Positions 31,787 to 40,162 are shown, numbered from the stretch's first letter. The stretch is DNA of 55,310 bases from an uncultured Collinsella sp. (GCA_900759335.1 CAAEUX010000047.1:1-55310), one strand, 5' to 3'. Translations and numbers: made by a program. Notes: generated from the sequence alone by a model not told the origin.

Positions 31787-33751
31787 TTAGTACATCTTTG
31801 CGCCGGCAGGGATGGAGGCGTCGAGCTGAATCAGGTTGAGACGCTCCTCGCCCTCCTCCTCGTGGATGGCGCTGATGAGCATGCCGCAGCTGGGAATACC
31901 CATCATCTTGCGCGGAGGCAGGTTGGTGATGGCGAGCAAGGTCTTGCCGACCAGGTCCTCGGGCTCGTAATAATCGTGAATACCGGAGAGGATGGTGCGG
32001 TCGGTGCCGGTACCGTCATCGAGCGTAAAGTTCAGCAGCTTCTTGGACTTCTTGACGGCCTCACATGCCTTGACCTTCACGGCGCGGAAGTCGCTCTTGG
32101 AGAAGGTATCAAAGTCGACGAACTCCTCAAACAGCGGCTCGACGGCAATCTTGGAATAATCAACCGTGGGCTTGAGCGGCTTGACGAAGGGGCTCGCGGT
32201 GTTGCCGGCCTCGGCAGCCTTGGCAGCAGCGGCGCCGGACTGGAAACCCTTCTCGGGCTTCATGTGCGGGAACAGCAGCACGTCGCGGATGGAAGCCTGG
32301 TTGGTGAGCAGCATGACCACGCGGTCGATACCGATGCCAATGCCGCCCGCGGGAGGCATACCGTACTCGAGGGCGCGCACGTAATCCTCGTCGTACTCCA
32401 TGGCCTCGTCATCGCCACCGGCCTTCTCGGCCATCTGGGCAGCGAAGCGCTCGGCCTGGTCGACCGGATCGTTGAGCTCGGAGAACGCGTTCGCGTACTC
32501 GTGGCCGGCGATGACCAGCTCAAAGCGATGGGTCAGGCGCGGATCGTCCTCAAAGCGCTTGGCAAGCGGGCTGACCTCGATGGGGTAATCGCACACAAAG
32601 GTGGGGTTGACGATGGTGTCCTCGCCCAGCTCATCGTAAATCTCGGCGATAATCTTGCCAGCGGTCCACTCGGGCTTGATCTCCAGGCCCTTCTCGCGTG
32701 CGGCGGCAGCAAGCTCCTCAACCGGCGTGTCGATGGTGACCTGCTTGCCGAGCACGTCGGAGACGATGTCGGTCATGGGGCGGCTTGCCCACTCACCGGA
32801 CAGGTCGATAGTCTGGCCCTGATACTCGATGACCTCGGGGTTGCCGATGGCCTTGTTAGCGGCCTTGATGACGCCCTGGGCGAGCGCCTTCATGCCCTCG
32901 AGATCGGAGAAGGCGCGGTAGGCCTCCATCGTGGTGAACTCGGGATTGTGGGTAAGGTCCATGCCCTCGTTGCGGAAGATGCGACCGATTTCGAACACGC
33001 GCTCAAAGCCGCCGACGATGCAGCGCTTGAGGTGCAGCTCGGTGGCGATACGCAGGTAGCACTCCTGATCGAGCGCGTTGAAGTGCGTGATGAACGGCTT
33101 GGCAGTAGCTCCGCCCTGGATGGTCTGCAGGATGGGGGTCTCGACCTCCATGTAGCCATCGGACTCCATAAAGCGGCGGAACGTGGAGAGAATCTGCGAG
33201 CGCTTGCGGAAGGTCTCGCGAACGTCGTCGTTGGCGATCAGGTCGACATAGCGCTGACGATAGCGGGTCTCCTTGTCGGAGAGTCCGTGGAACTTCTCGG
33301 GCAGCGGGCGAACGGCCTTGGACAGCAGCGTCGCACTCTTGGGGGCAACGGAAAGCTGGCCACGCTTGGTGCGCACGACTACGCCGGTCACGCCCAGGAT
33401 ATCGCCCAGGTCGAGTGCCTTGAGCGTGTTCCAGGCGGCCTCGTCCATATCGTTGATGCGGCAGAACAGCTGGATCTCGCCGGTCGCGTCGCGCACGACG
33501 ATGAACATAATCTTGCCCTGACCGCGCTTGGCAACCACACGGCCGCCAATCTTCACGACGTCCTCGGTGTCCTCGCCATCGGTGAGCTCGGCGTACTTAG
33601 TCTCGATGTCGACGACGTAGTCCTCAATCTCGGAGTGCTCGGGATACGGGTTCTGGCCCACCTCGAACAGGGAGGCACGCTTGGCCAGGCGGGTGGCGCG
33701 CTCGTCGTTGAGCGTCGATGCCTGATCGGCGGCGTTCTGGTTTTCTGCCAT
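31787..33751 (-). CDS. lysS: Lysyl-tRNA synthetase with C-terminal tRNA-binding domain
   Basis: 654-aa class II synthetase charging tRNA-Lys. The OB-fold anticodon-binding domain is at about 55-165 and the catalytic core at about 180-515. Motif 2 is VFEIGRIFRNEGMDLTHNPEFT and motif 3 is GIGIGIDRVVMLL. Residues from about 545 form an extra Trbp111/MetG-C/EMAP-II-like domain (DFRAVKVKACEAVKKSKKLLNFTLDDGT, LPPRKMMGIPSCGMLISA), so the protein is about 150 residues longer than E. coli LysS. The domain probably raises tRNA affinity. It follows greA with a terminator between. Confidence 0.95.
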   Translation of the reverse strand: MAENQNAADQASTLNDERATRLAKRASLFEVGQNPYPEHSEIEDYVVDIETKYAELTDGEDTEDVVKIGGRVVAKRGQGKIMFIVVRDATGEIQLFCRINDMDEAAWNTLKALDLGDILGVTGVVVRTKRGQLSVAPKSATLLSKAVRPLPEKFHGLSDKETRYRQRYVDLIANDDVRETFRKRSQILSTFRRFMESDGYMEVETPILQTIQGGATAKPFITHFNALDQECYLRIATELHLKRCIVGGFERVFEIGRIFRNEGMDLTHNPEFTTMEAYRAFSDLEGMKALAQGVIKAANKAIGNPEVIEYQGQTIDLSGEWASRPMTDIVSDVLGKQVTIDTPVEELAAAAREKGLEIKPEWTAGKIIAEIYDELGEDTIVNPTFVCDYPIEVSPLAKRFEDDPRLTHRFELVIAGHEYANAFSELNDPVDQAERFAAQMAEKAGGDDEAMEYDEDYVRALEYGMPPAGGIGIGIDRVVMLLTNQASIRDVLLFPHMKPEKGFQSGAAAAKAAEAGNTASPFVKPLKPTVDYSKIAVEPLFEEFVDFDTFSKSDFRAVKVKACEAVKKSKKLLNFTLDDGTGTDRTILSGIHDYYEPEDLVGKTLLAITNLPPRKMMGIPSCGMLISAIHEEEGEERLNLIQLDASIPAGAKMY

Positions 33752-33769
33752 AGTTAGCTCCTCAAACTA

Positions 33770-33803
33770 AAACGCTCCCCAGGATTCGGTCCCAGGGAGC
33801 GAA
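33770..33803 (-). terminator. Terminator between greA and lysS
   Basis: CGCTCCC pairs with GGGAGCG around an inner GGGACC/GGTCCC-like helix. On the minus strand it is followed by TTTTAG. It separates greA from lysS transcription, or attenuates read-through. Confidence 0.7.
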
Positions 33804-33829
33804 AACATACCTTTACGCGGGACCGTGGT

Positions 33830-34300
33830 CTAGCGTGCGATCTTGGCGATGGTGTAGACGCGAGTCTTGCCGGAAGGCGTAACGACCTCGACGGAGTCGC
33901 CCTCGCCATGACCAATGATGGCGTGGCCGACCGGAGACTCGTTGGAAATCTTGTGCTCGAGCGAGTTGGTCTCGGTGGTACCGACAAGCGTGACCTCGAT
34001 GAGCTCACCGTTGGGGTCGACCAAGGTAACAGTCGAGCCAATGGAGACGGTCAGGTCGCCCGTGCTGGCAGCAATCTGAGCGTTGGCGAGGATGGCCTGG
34101 ATCTCGGCGATACGAGCGGCGTTCTGGGCCTGCTTGTCCTTGGCGGCATCGTACTCGGAGTTCTCCGAAAGGTCGCCGAACGCGCGGGCTTCCTTGATGT
34201 CCTCGACGATCTCCTTGGCGTAATCGCCCTCACGCCAAGCGAGCTCCTCGACGAGCTTCTGGCGGCCCTCAGCGGTCAGTACGATCTGGCTTGCGTCCAT
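33830..34300 (-). CDS. greA: Transcript cleavage factor GreA
   Basis: 156-aa secondary-channel factor that restarts backtracked RNA polymerase. The N-terminal antiparallel coiled coil is at residues 10-75 with the acidic tip EDIKEARAFGDLSENSEYDAAK; the tip residues D and E needed for cleavage are present. The C-terminal FKBP-like domain contains GTTETNSLEHKISNESPVGHAIIGHGEGDSVEV. Length is normal (158 in E. coli). Own terminator downstream. Confidence 0.95.
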   Translation of the reverse strand: MDASQIVLTAEGRQKLVEELAWREGDYAKEIVEDIKEARAFGDLSENSEYDAAKDKQAQNAARIAEIQAILANAQIAASTGDLTVSIGSTVTLVDPNGELIEVTLVGTTETNSLEHKISNESPVGHAIIGHGEGDSVEVVTPSGKTRVYTIAKIAR

Positions 34301-34349
34301 ACGGATATCTCCCCAACTATGATGTAACGATCAACTGTCAACAAAAACG

Positions 34350-34384
34350 AAAAAGACCGGCTAGCCTGCGGGCAAGCCGGTCAG
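34350..34384 (-). terminator. Terminator of tatA
   Basis: GACCGGCT pairs with AGCCGGTC. On the minus strand it is followed by TTTTTCG. It lies 24 bp after the tatA stop. Confidence 0.8.
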
Positions 34385-34407
34385 GTGCTCACCCCAAAGG
34401 GATGGGA

Positions 34408-34683
34408 CTACTCTGCGTCCGCGTCGCTGTCCTCTGCCTTCTTTTGCTTGGCAGCAGCGAGCTTGGCCTCGAGCTCTGCGATCTCCTTGTCCTCCTTGGA
34501 CTCCTCGACCACAACGTCCTCGGCCTGCTTGGTTTCGCCCTTATCGTCGCCCTCCATGCCCTCACGGATATTCTTGACGGTAGAGCCGAGGGACTTACCG
34601 AGCTTCGGCAGGTTCTTGGGCCCAAAGATAATCAGGACAACGACGAGAATAATGATGAGCTCAGGAGCCCTCAGTCCAAACAT
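34408..34683 (-). CDS. tatA: Twin-arginine translocase subunit TatA/TatE-like
   Basis: 91-aa single-helix membrane protein forming the Tat pore. The N-terminal helix APELIIILVVVLIIFGPKNLPKLGKSLG (residues 6-33) has the FGPKNLP hinge and is followed by an amphipathic segment and an acidic, Lys/Glu-rich tail (about 45 residues, likely coiled coil). Start at 34683 is set by the family N terminus (MFGLRAPEL); the longer frame runs through tRNA-Pro. TatB identity is possible, but there is no tatC in the window to help. Confidence 0.85.
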   Translation of the reverse strand: MFGLRAPELIIILVVVLIIFGPKNLPKLGKSLGSTVKNIREGMEGDDKGETKQAEDVVVEESKEDKEIAELEAKLAAAKQKKAEDSDADAE

Positions 34684-34755
34684 GTAGACCTCCACAATAC
34701 AGCGAGACAAGCTCGAATGAGTATACCGCGGGTATCGCGGTATCACAACAATAGC

Positions 34756-34786
34756 TAAAAAAAGGGACCGCAAGAAGCGGTCCCTC
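34756..34786 (-). terminator. Terminator of tRNA-Pro
   Basis: GGGACCG pairs with CGGTCCC around a short loop. On the minus strand it is followed by seven T. It lies 10 bp from the tRNA end. Confidence 0.85.
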
Positions 34787-34795
34787 CTCATGCTC

Positions 34796-34872
34796 TGGTC
34801 GGGTTGACTGGATTTGAACCAGCGACCCCTGCGTCCCGAACGCAGTGCTCTACCAAACTGAGCCACAACCCG
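34796..34872 (-). tRNA. tRNA-Pro (anticodon CGG)
   Basis: 77-nt cloverleaf with perfect acceptor CGGGTTG/CAACCCG, discriminator A and encoded CCA. The anticodon loop is TTCGGGA. The C1:G72 pair is typical of tRNA-Pro. Confidence 0.97.
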
Positions 34873-34883
34873 TTAGCTCGACT

Positions 34884-34913
34884 ATAGTAACAAAGATTTC
34901 CGTCGTGTGCCAG
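34884..34913 (-). promoter_or_regulatory. Promoter of tRNA-Pro
   Basis: On the minus strand CTGGCA (34908-34913) and TACTAT (34884-34889) are separated by 18 bp, ending 12 bp before the tRNA. It lies just after the ispE stop (34922), partly within the intergenic gap. Confidence 0.5.
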
Positions 34914-34921
34914 AGAAATTT

Positions 34922-35818
34922 TTACTTCTTTGGCGCTTCAATGCGAACCGTGTCGGAAACGAGCTCCGTTGCATAAGCCCACCAGCCGTTTTGTTGAGCG
35001 GCTGCCGCAAGATTGGCTGCCGTGGCGGCGCTATCGCAGAGAGCAAACGAGCAGGCACCCGAACCGCACACGTTTGCGGCAATGGTACCGTCCTGCGAAC
35101 GAAACCAGTCGAGCACCGTTTGAATCCGCGGCTCCATCTGCGCGGAAATGACACCCAGGTTGTTGTGGACGAGCGCGTAGGCCGCCTCTGCATCTCCCGA
35201 GCGAAGGGCAGATGCGATCGCTCCGGGCTTGTCCGCAGGCACCGGGGTCTCGTCAAAACGTCGATAGGCTTCGATTGTTGAAACGCTTGCCTCGCGCGGC
35301 TTGACCAGCACGACGGGTGTCGCGGGTAGTGCGGGGTACTCGGTTGCCAGCACGTCTCCCCCACCCACGTAAAATGCAGGGCTGGCATGCAAAAAGAAGG
35401 GAACGTCGGCGCCAATGCCGCGCGCGATGTTGTCCAGCGCGGGATCGGCACGGTCGATGCCCCAACTCTCTGCCAAGGCGACAATGACCGCCGCGGCATC
35501 CGTCGAAGGACCGCCCAGGCCGGCACACAACGGGATGCGCTTCTCGATCGTGATGCAGACATTGGCTTCGCGAGCATAATGCTCGGCCATAGCAACCGCA
35601 GCCCGATACGCCGTATTCTTTTGCATGGGAAAGTCTGATGCCGGAACCGTCTGGACGGTCAGCGCCTGCGCCGGCGTGACCGTCACGGTATCGGAAAGAC
35701 CGACGGCTGCCATCAGGGAATCGACCCTGTGGTAGCCGCGGTCATCGCGCTCGGTATGAACCCCCAGGTAGAGGTTAATCTTTGCCGGTGCGGAAAGAGT
35801 CAGGGACCGATCGGTCAC
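34922..35818 (-). CDS. ispE: 4-diphosphocytidyl-2-C-methyl-D-erythritol kinase
   Basis: 298-aa GHMP kinase of the MEP pathway. The substrate-binding N terminus APAKINLYLGVHTERDDRGYHRVDSLM is at residues 10-36, the ATP loop is IPLCAGLGGPSTDAAAVIVAL (about 90-110), and the third GHMP motif is NVCGSGACSFALC near residue 255. It follows veg directly (stop-to-start 2 nt), the veg-ispE order known from Bacillus. It supplies the step between ispD and ispF of the 14-kb locus. Confidence 0.94.
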   Translation of the reverse strand: MTDRSLTLSAPAKINLYLGVHTERDDRGYHRVDSLMAAVGLSDTVTVTPAQALTVQTVPASDFPMQKNTAYRAAVAMAEHYAREANVCITIEKRIPLCAGLGGPSTDAAAVIVALAESWGIDRADPALDNIARGIGADVPFFLHASPAFYVGGGDVLATEYPALPATPVVLVKPREASVSTIEAYRRFDETPVPADKPGAIASALRSGDAEAAYALVHNNLGVISAQMEPRIQTVLDWFRSQDGTIAANVCGSGACSFALCDSAATAANLAAAAQQNGWWAYATELVSDTVRIEAPKK

Positions 35819-35820
35819 CG

Positions 35821-36117
35821 TTAATGCTCCTCGAGCTGATTGCCGAGCGGGGTAAAGATGTGCTCGCCGCTCTCGGGGTCGAACAACTCGACCTGGCCGG
35901 TGAGGACATCGATATACTGGTAGGACTGACGCGACTTGCGGCCGCGACGCTCGTCGACCTCGACAATGAAGACGGCCGGGTGGACGCTCTTGATGGTGCC
36001 CATGCGCTCGACGACGCGGGTGCGACCCATGTTGGCCTTCACCTTGACGCGATCGCCCACCATATCGGTCAGCTTCTCGTGGATGTCGTCGACGTGATTG
36101 ACTTCCATCTCTTCCAT
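35821..36117 (-). CDS. veg: Veg family protein
   Basis: 98-aa cytoplasmic protein of the Veg family (VNHVDDIHEKLTDMVGDRVKVKANMGRTRVVERMGTIKSVHPAVFIVEVDE...SYQYIDVLTGQVEL). It has an SH3-like or small-barrel look. In B. subtilis Veg stimulates biofilm matrix production and lies next to ispE, as here. ATG at 36117 has GGAGG 8 nt upstream; an in-frame ATG further up lacks a ribosome site. It is a few residues longer at the C terminus (GEHIFTPLGNQLEEH) than Bacillus Veg (86 aa). Confidence 0.88.
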   Translation of the reverse strand: MEEMEVNHVDDIHEKLTDMVGDRVKVKANMGRTRVVERMGTIKSVHPAVFIVEVDERRGRKSRQSYQYIDVLTGQVELFDPESGEHIFTPLGNQLEEH

Positions 36118-36272
36118 GAACAGGGCCTCCAGAAGGTGCAATTCAAAAAGGGGATAATACCCCTAAGATAGACAAAACTCTAATACTATAGCACCCTGCT
36201 GCCACCATACGCAAGTAGCTAAATAAGCCCCGTCCCAAATACGTACCAGACGACAACCTCGCATGACCAGTT

Positions 36273-36300
36273 GTTACGCGGTTTGGTAAAACCGCGTAAC
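36273..36300. repeat. Third copy of the GTTACGCGG hairpin
   Basis: GTTACGCGGTTT (36273-36284) pairs perfectly with AAACCGCGTAAC (36289-36300) around the loop GGTA. It ends one base before the dtd stop codon, just as the copy at 31757 abuts lysS. It may serve as the dtd terminator. Confidence 0.8.
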
Positions 36301-36747
36301 CTAAAGGTTGTCGGTGTCCAAGACGATGGTGAATGGGCCGTCGTTGACCAGGTCGACCTTCATGTCGGCGCCAAAGATACCGTGCGCTACATGCTCAACG
36401 TCCTCGTGCACAAGCGTCAGGAAGTACTCGTAGAGCTCGTTGGCAACATCGGGTGCGCCGGCATCCGTAAACGACGGACGGCGGCCGTGGCGGCAGTCAG
36501 CGAACAGTGTGAACTGCGACACCACGAGCACCTCGCCGTCGATATCGGCAAGCGCCAAGTTGGTCTTGCCGTTCTCGTCCTCGTTGATACGCAGGCCGCG
36601 GAGCTTGCCCCACAGCTTGTCGGCCTCGGCGCGCGTGTCGCCGTGGCCCACGCCCAGCAGCACCAGATAGCCGCGTCCAATGCGGCCCACGCACTCGCCG
36701 TCGACCGTCACGCCGGCGTTGAGCACGCGCTGCACCACCGCACGCAT
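36301..36747 (-). CDS. dtd: D-aminoacyl-tRNA deacylase
   Basis: 148-aa proofreading enzyme that hydrolyses D-aminoacyl-tRNA (and Gly-tRNA-Ala). The cross-subunit Gly-cis-Pro motif is seen in the C-terminal NDGPFTIVLDT; the active-site SQFTLFADCRHGRRPSF stretch (about 79-95) is exact. The start MRAVVQRVLNAGVTVDG is typical. It starts 3 nt after the rdgB stop with GAGGAG upstream, so rph-rdgB-dtd are likely one transcript. Confidence 0.96.
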   Translation of the reverse strand: MRAVVQRVLNAGVTVDGECVGRIGRGYLVLLGVGHGDTRAEADKLWGKLRGLRINEDENGKTNLALADIDGEVLVVSQFTLFADCRHGRRPSFTDAGAPDVANELYEYFLTLVHEDVEHVAHGIFGADMKVDLVNDGPFTIVLDTDNL

Positions 36748-36750
36748 GGC

Positions 36751-37392
36751 CTACTCCTCGCCCGTCAGCTTGGCGGACAGATGCTCGAGCGCGTGGAAAC
36801 GATGGCTGATGGCGTTCTTCTCGTCCGCCGTCAGCTCGGCCATGGTCTTGCCCGGCGTGTCGACCGGCAGGAACAGCGGGTCGTAGCCAAAGCCGTGATC
36901 GCCGCGGCCCTCGTGCGCGATAACGCCCTCGCAGGCGCCCTCACCATAGGTGACCAGACCATCCGTGTCGATGAGCGCGACGACACTCATAAAACGCGCG
37001 GTGCGATCCTCGTCTGCCACGCCTTCCAAGTTAACGAGCAGCTTGGCGTTGTTGGCGGCATCGTCGCCATGCACGCCCGCATAGCGCGCGCTATACACGC
37101 CCGGCCCGCCGTCCAGGGCATCAACGACCAAGCCCGAATCGTCGGCAATGGCCATGAGCCCCGTCTCCTCGACGGCAGCCTGCGCCTTGATGATGGCGTT
37201 CTCCAAAAACGTCGTGCCGTTTTCCTCGGGGTCCTCAAAATCGCCCAGCTGGCCGAGCGCCACAAAGCGCACCTCGGGCATGACCTTGCCCAAAATGGCC
37301 TCGATCTCGGTGAGCTTATGAGCGTTTCCGGTTGCCACGACGATGGTCGCCGCCGGGTCGAGGGTGTCGATGTCGATCTTCTCAAGTGCCAT
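36751..37392 (-). CDS. rdgB: XTP/dITP (non-canonical purine NTP) pyrophosphatase
   Basis: 213-aa Ham1/RdgB enzyme that clears ITP, dITP and XTP. The family marks are TIVVATGNAHKLTEIEAIL (residues 15-33), GTTFLENAIIKAQAAVEETGLMAIADDSGLVVDAL, GVYSARYAG and GDHGFGYDPLFLP. The ATG at 37392 has AAGGAGG upstream. It lies between rph and dtd; the rph-rdgB pair is widespread. Confidence 0.95.
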   Translation of the reverse strand: MALEKIDIDTLDPAATIVVATGNAHKLTEIEAILGKVMPEVRFVALGQLGDFEDPEENGTTFLENAIIKAQAAVEETGLMAIADDSGLVVDALDGGPGVYSARYAGVHGDDAANNAKLLVNLEGVADEDRTARFMSVVALIDTDGLVTYGEGACEGVIAHEGRGDHGFGYDPLFLPVDTPGKTMAELTADEKNAISHRFHALEHLSAKLTGEE

Positions 37393-37500
37393 AACTGGCC
37401 TCCTTGTCTCTATAGCAATGCCGCGCCGAGGGCGACGAGGGCCTCTGCCTCTCCCCTCTCAATCAACGGCAGTCTTGTGTCTAGACGTCTCCGCAGATGA

Positions 37501-37537
37501 AACCTACCAAAATAAACCTGTCCCTTTTTGGCAGGTT
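37501..37537 (-). terminator. Hairpin overlapping the rph stop codon
   Basis: AACCTACCAAAA (37501-37512) pairs with TTTTGGCAGGTT (37526-37537) with one G:U. The loop on the minus strand is AGGGACAGGTTTA, the recurring GGGACAGG motif. It overlaps the first bases of the stop complement. Confidence 0.65.
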
Positions 37538-38261
37538 AGGCGAGGGCTTGGCGCTGAAGCTCGATGAGCTCGGCGATACCCTTGTCGCCCAGGTCGAGCA
37601 GGGCGTTGAGGCGTTTGCGGTCGAAGGGCGCCTGCTCGCCGGTGCCCTGGAGCTCGATCATCTCACCGGTATCGGTGGCGACGAGGTTCATGTCGACCTC
37701 GGCATGACTGTCCTCGGAATAATCGAGGTCAAGCAGCGTATTGCCGTCGACAACGCCCATGGAGATGGCAGCCACCTGGCCGGTAAGCGGGATGCGCTCG
37801 ATCTTGCCCGCCTCGACCCACATGGCGAGGGCGTCGTGCAGCGCCACCCAGGCGCCGGTGATGCTCGCTGTACGCGTGCCGCCATCGGCCTGAATCACAT
37901 CGCAGTCGACGGTGACGGTGTACTCGCCGAGCGCCTTCATGTTGACGACGGTACGCAGGCTGCGGCCAATGAGGCGCTCGATCTCCATGGAGCGACCCTT
38001 GCGGTTGGCGTGCTCGCGCTTGCAGCGCTTGCCGGTCGACGCCGGCAGCATGGCGTATTCCGCGGTCACCCAGCCGGCCTTGGCGCCCTTTCGCCAGCCC
38101 GGCACGCCCTCCTCGATAGTGGCGGCGCACAGCACGCACGTGTCGCCGAACTCGGCCAAACACGAGCCGTGGGCGTGCTTCATGACACCACGGGTGAGCT
38201 TGACGGGGCGCAGCTCATTGGCGGCACGGCCGTTGGCGCGGTTGACCTGCATGTACTCCAT
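37536..38261 (-). CDS. rph: Ribonuclease PH
   Basis: 241-aa phosphorolytic exoribonuclease maturing tRNA 3' ends. Family stretches are GRAANELRPVKLTRGVMKHAHGSCLAEFGDTCVLCAATIEEGVP (residues 11-54), AEYAMLPASTGKR, RTVVNMKALGEYTVTVDCDVIQADGGTRTASITGA and the C-terminal DMNLVATDTGEMIELQGTGEQAPF. The catalytic Asp residues are present. AAGGATA precedes the ATG. It probably shares a transcript with murI upstream and rdgB-dtd downstream. Confidence 0.96.
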   Translation of the reverse strand: MEYMQVNRANGRAANELRPVKLTRGVMKHAHGSCLAEFGDTCVLCAATIEEGVPGWRKGAKAGWVTAEYAMLPASTGKRCKREHANRKGRSMEIERLIGRSLRTVVNMKALGEYTVTVDCDVIQADGGTRTASITGAWVALHDALAMWVEAGKIERIPLTGQVAAISMGVVDGNTLLDLDYSEDSHAEVDMNLVATDTGEMIELQGTGEQAPFDRKRLNALLDLGDKGIAELIELQRQALA

Positions 38262-38314
38262 AGAAATATCCTTTCGGCAAAAGATGTGGCGAAGCCTTTG
38301 GAGCTGCCTTACAT

Positions 38315-39199
38315 CTATTTCAGTTCGTCGATATCGATATGTTCGATGCTCTTAAGCGGCTGACCAAAGATAAAGCTGCCCGCCACCGCAAACTCGGCAA
38401 TGTTATCGGCCGTCGTGGCAAAACGATGCTGCGGCTCGGCGGCGTCGCCCGCCAGCTGCTCGCGGCGCGTGAGGATATCGGTCAGCTCGCGTGTGGTCTC
38501 CTCGGCGGAACTCACGACGCGCACCCCAGGCCCCAGCGCATGGCGGATAGGTCCCACCAACAGCGGAAAATGCGTACAGCCGAGCACCACGGTATCGATA
38601 CCGTGGTCGCGCAGCGGCTCAACCGTGGCACCCACCAGCGCACGCATGGCAGGCGTATCGAAGATATCCTCGTTCTCAAGCCACTGTTCCTGCAGATGTG
38701 CACCCGAGGCAAGCTCGTGTTCGACAACCTCGACAAAGCTCGAGGCAGGACAGCCGTATACATCGACGCCGGCATCTAGATCCTGAATGGCGCGCGTGTA
38801 GGCGCCCGAGCGAATGGTGAGGTTGGTGGCGAGCACGCCCACGCGACGCGAGCGGGTGCTGTTGATTGCTGCACGGGCACCCGGCGCGATCACACCGATG
38901 ACGGGAACGTCGAGCACCTGCTGGGCCAGACGCAAGGCCGCAGCGGTCGCCGTGTTGCAGGCGATGATCATAATCTTGACGTCGTGCTTCGAAAGCCAAC
39001 GACCCGCCTGCAACGCAAACGAGCGCACCTCATCCTCGGTACGCGTGCCGTAAGGACAGCGCTTGGTGTCGCCAAAGTAGTAGACGGACTCGTGCGGCAG
39101 CGCCGTCGCGATGGCGCGCGCAACCGTCAGACCGCCCAAACCAGAATCGAACACGCCAATCGGGCGCGTGTCGCCTGCCGGATTCTCGATATCGGACAT
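38315..39199 (-). CDS. murI: Glutamate racemase
   Basis: 294-aa cofactor-independent racemase making D-glutamate for peptidoglycan. The catalytic Cys pair is intact: IIACNTATAAALRLA (about residue 80) and VVLGCTHFPLLVGPI (about 207). The N-terminal GVFDSGLGGLTVARAI binding loop is exact. Slightly longer than Bacillus RacE (272). It lies within the rph/HAD/murE minus-strand run, consistent with cell-wall synthesis. Confidence 0.95.
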   Translation of the reverse strand: MSDIENPAGDTRPIGVFDSGLGGLTVARAIATALPHESVYYFGDTKRCPYGTRTEDEVRSFALQAGRWLSKHDVKIMIIACNTATAAALRLAQQVLDVPVIGVIAPGARAAINSTRSRRVGVLATNLTIRSGAYTRAIQDLDAGVDVYGCPASSFVEVVEHELASGAHLQEQWLENEDIFDTPAMRALVGATVEPLRDHGIDTVVLGCTHFPLLVGPIRHALGPGVRVVSSAEETTRELTDILTRREQLAGDAAEPQHRFATTADNIAEFAVAGSFIFGQPLKSIEHIDIDELK

Positions 39200-39250
39200 T
39201 ACCTCACCAGTCTCTCTCGAAAAGACATGTCCAAGTGCAGCGACGCCGCG

Positions 39251-40162
39251 CTACGAACGCGCCGCGACCAGCAGCTCTGCCGTCGCCGCCCAACCGTCGA
39301 CAATTTTGCCGCGCGTAACGAAAGCGTTCTCGCAGGCAGCCAGGAACTCGGGCGCGCCGGCGCTCGTCAGGCCATTCTCGACCAGGCAGAACGTGCCCAC
39401 GTGATCGGCCATGTAGAAGTCGGACTCGGAATCGCCGAGCGCGAGCGTCTCCTCGCGCTCGATCCCCAGGTGCTCGCAGAAGCGCGCGATGGCAACGCCC
39501 TTGTTGAGACCCGCGGGGTTGATGTTGAATGCGCGACCGTCCTCGACGCGATCGAGCTCGAGCGTCGTCGGCTTGGACAGGTGAGTCAGATGGCCGTTGC
39601 AAGCCCAGATCAGACCGCAGCCGGCCTCGTCCAGGATGGCCTGAACCTCATCGTCGGGCACATCGCCGCGCATGCCGACGGTGACCTCACGGTATTTGTA
39701 GCCGGTCGACATGTCGTTGTGATACTCGATCTTGTGCGGCCAGCGGGCGAGGATCTTCTCGCACACGCCGGTCTGCTCGATCACCTGGTGCGGCGTGAGG
39801 CCGCAAGAGGAGTCGTAGGGCATGTCGCCGGTCAGATACTCCCAATCGTTGGCCTTGAGGTCGTACATAACCAGGCCGCCCATCTCGCCGATGTAGGAGT
39901 TGAGACCGAGCACGCGCGCGTCCTCGTGGATCATGGTACGGTTGCGGCCCGAGGTGGGAACCACCTGAATACCAGCGCGAGCGAGCGCCACGACGGCCTC
40001 GACGAGTTTGGTCGAGGGGTTGCCGTCGTTGTCGCGTAGCACGCACGAGCCGGGTGCGAGCATCGTGGCATCCAGGTCGGTAAAGACGTACTTGACCTTG
40101 GCCAAGCGCTCGCGCATCTCGCCCGAAAGCTCGGCAACGGTCGGCAGGGTGTTGTGGGACAT
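39251..40162 (-). CDS. HAD-superfamily (Cof-type) hydrolase
   Basis: 303-aa phosphatase-like protein. Motif I is VFTDLDATMLAPG (nucleophile and acid Asp in D-x-D-x-T form), motif II is VVPTSGRN, motif III Lys lies in NPAGLNKGVAIARF, and motif IV is ALGDSESDFYMAD. The C2-type cap between motifs II and III places it near Cof/sugar-phosphate or mannosyl-3-phosphoglycerate phosphatases. Start at 40162 (MSHNTLP) with GGAG upstream is preferred over an upstream ATG. Substrate unknown. Confidence 0.85.
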   Translation of the reverse strand: MSHNTLPTVAELSGEMRERLAKVKYVFTDLDATMLAPGSCVLRDNDGNPSTKLVEAVVALARAGIQVVPTSGRNRTMIHEDARVLGLNSYIGEMGGLVMYDLKANDWEYLTGDMPYDSSCGLTPHQVIEQTGVCEKILARWPHKIEYHNDMSTGYKYREVTVGMRGDVPDDEVQAILDEAGCGLIWACNGHLTHLSKPTTLELDRVEDGRAFNINPAGLNKGVAIARFCEHLGIEREETLALGDSESDFYMADHVGTFCLVENGLTSAGAPEFLAACENAFVTRGKIVDGWAATAELLVAARS

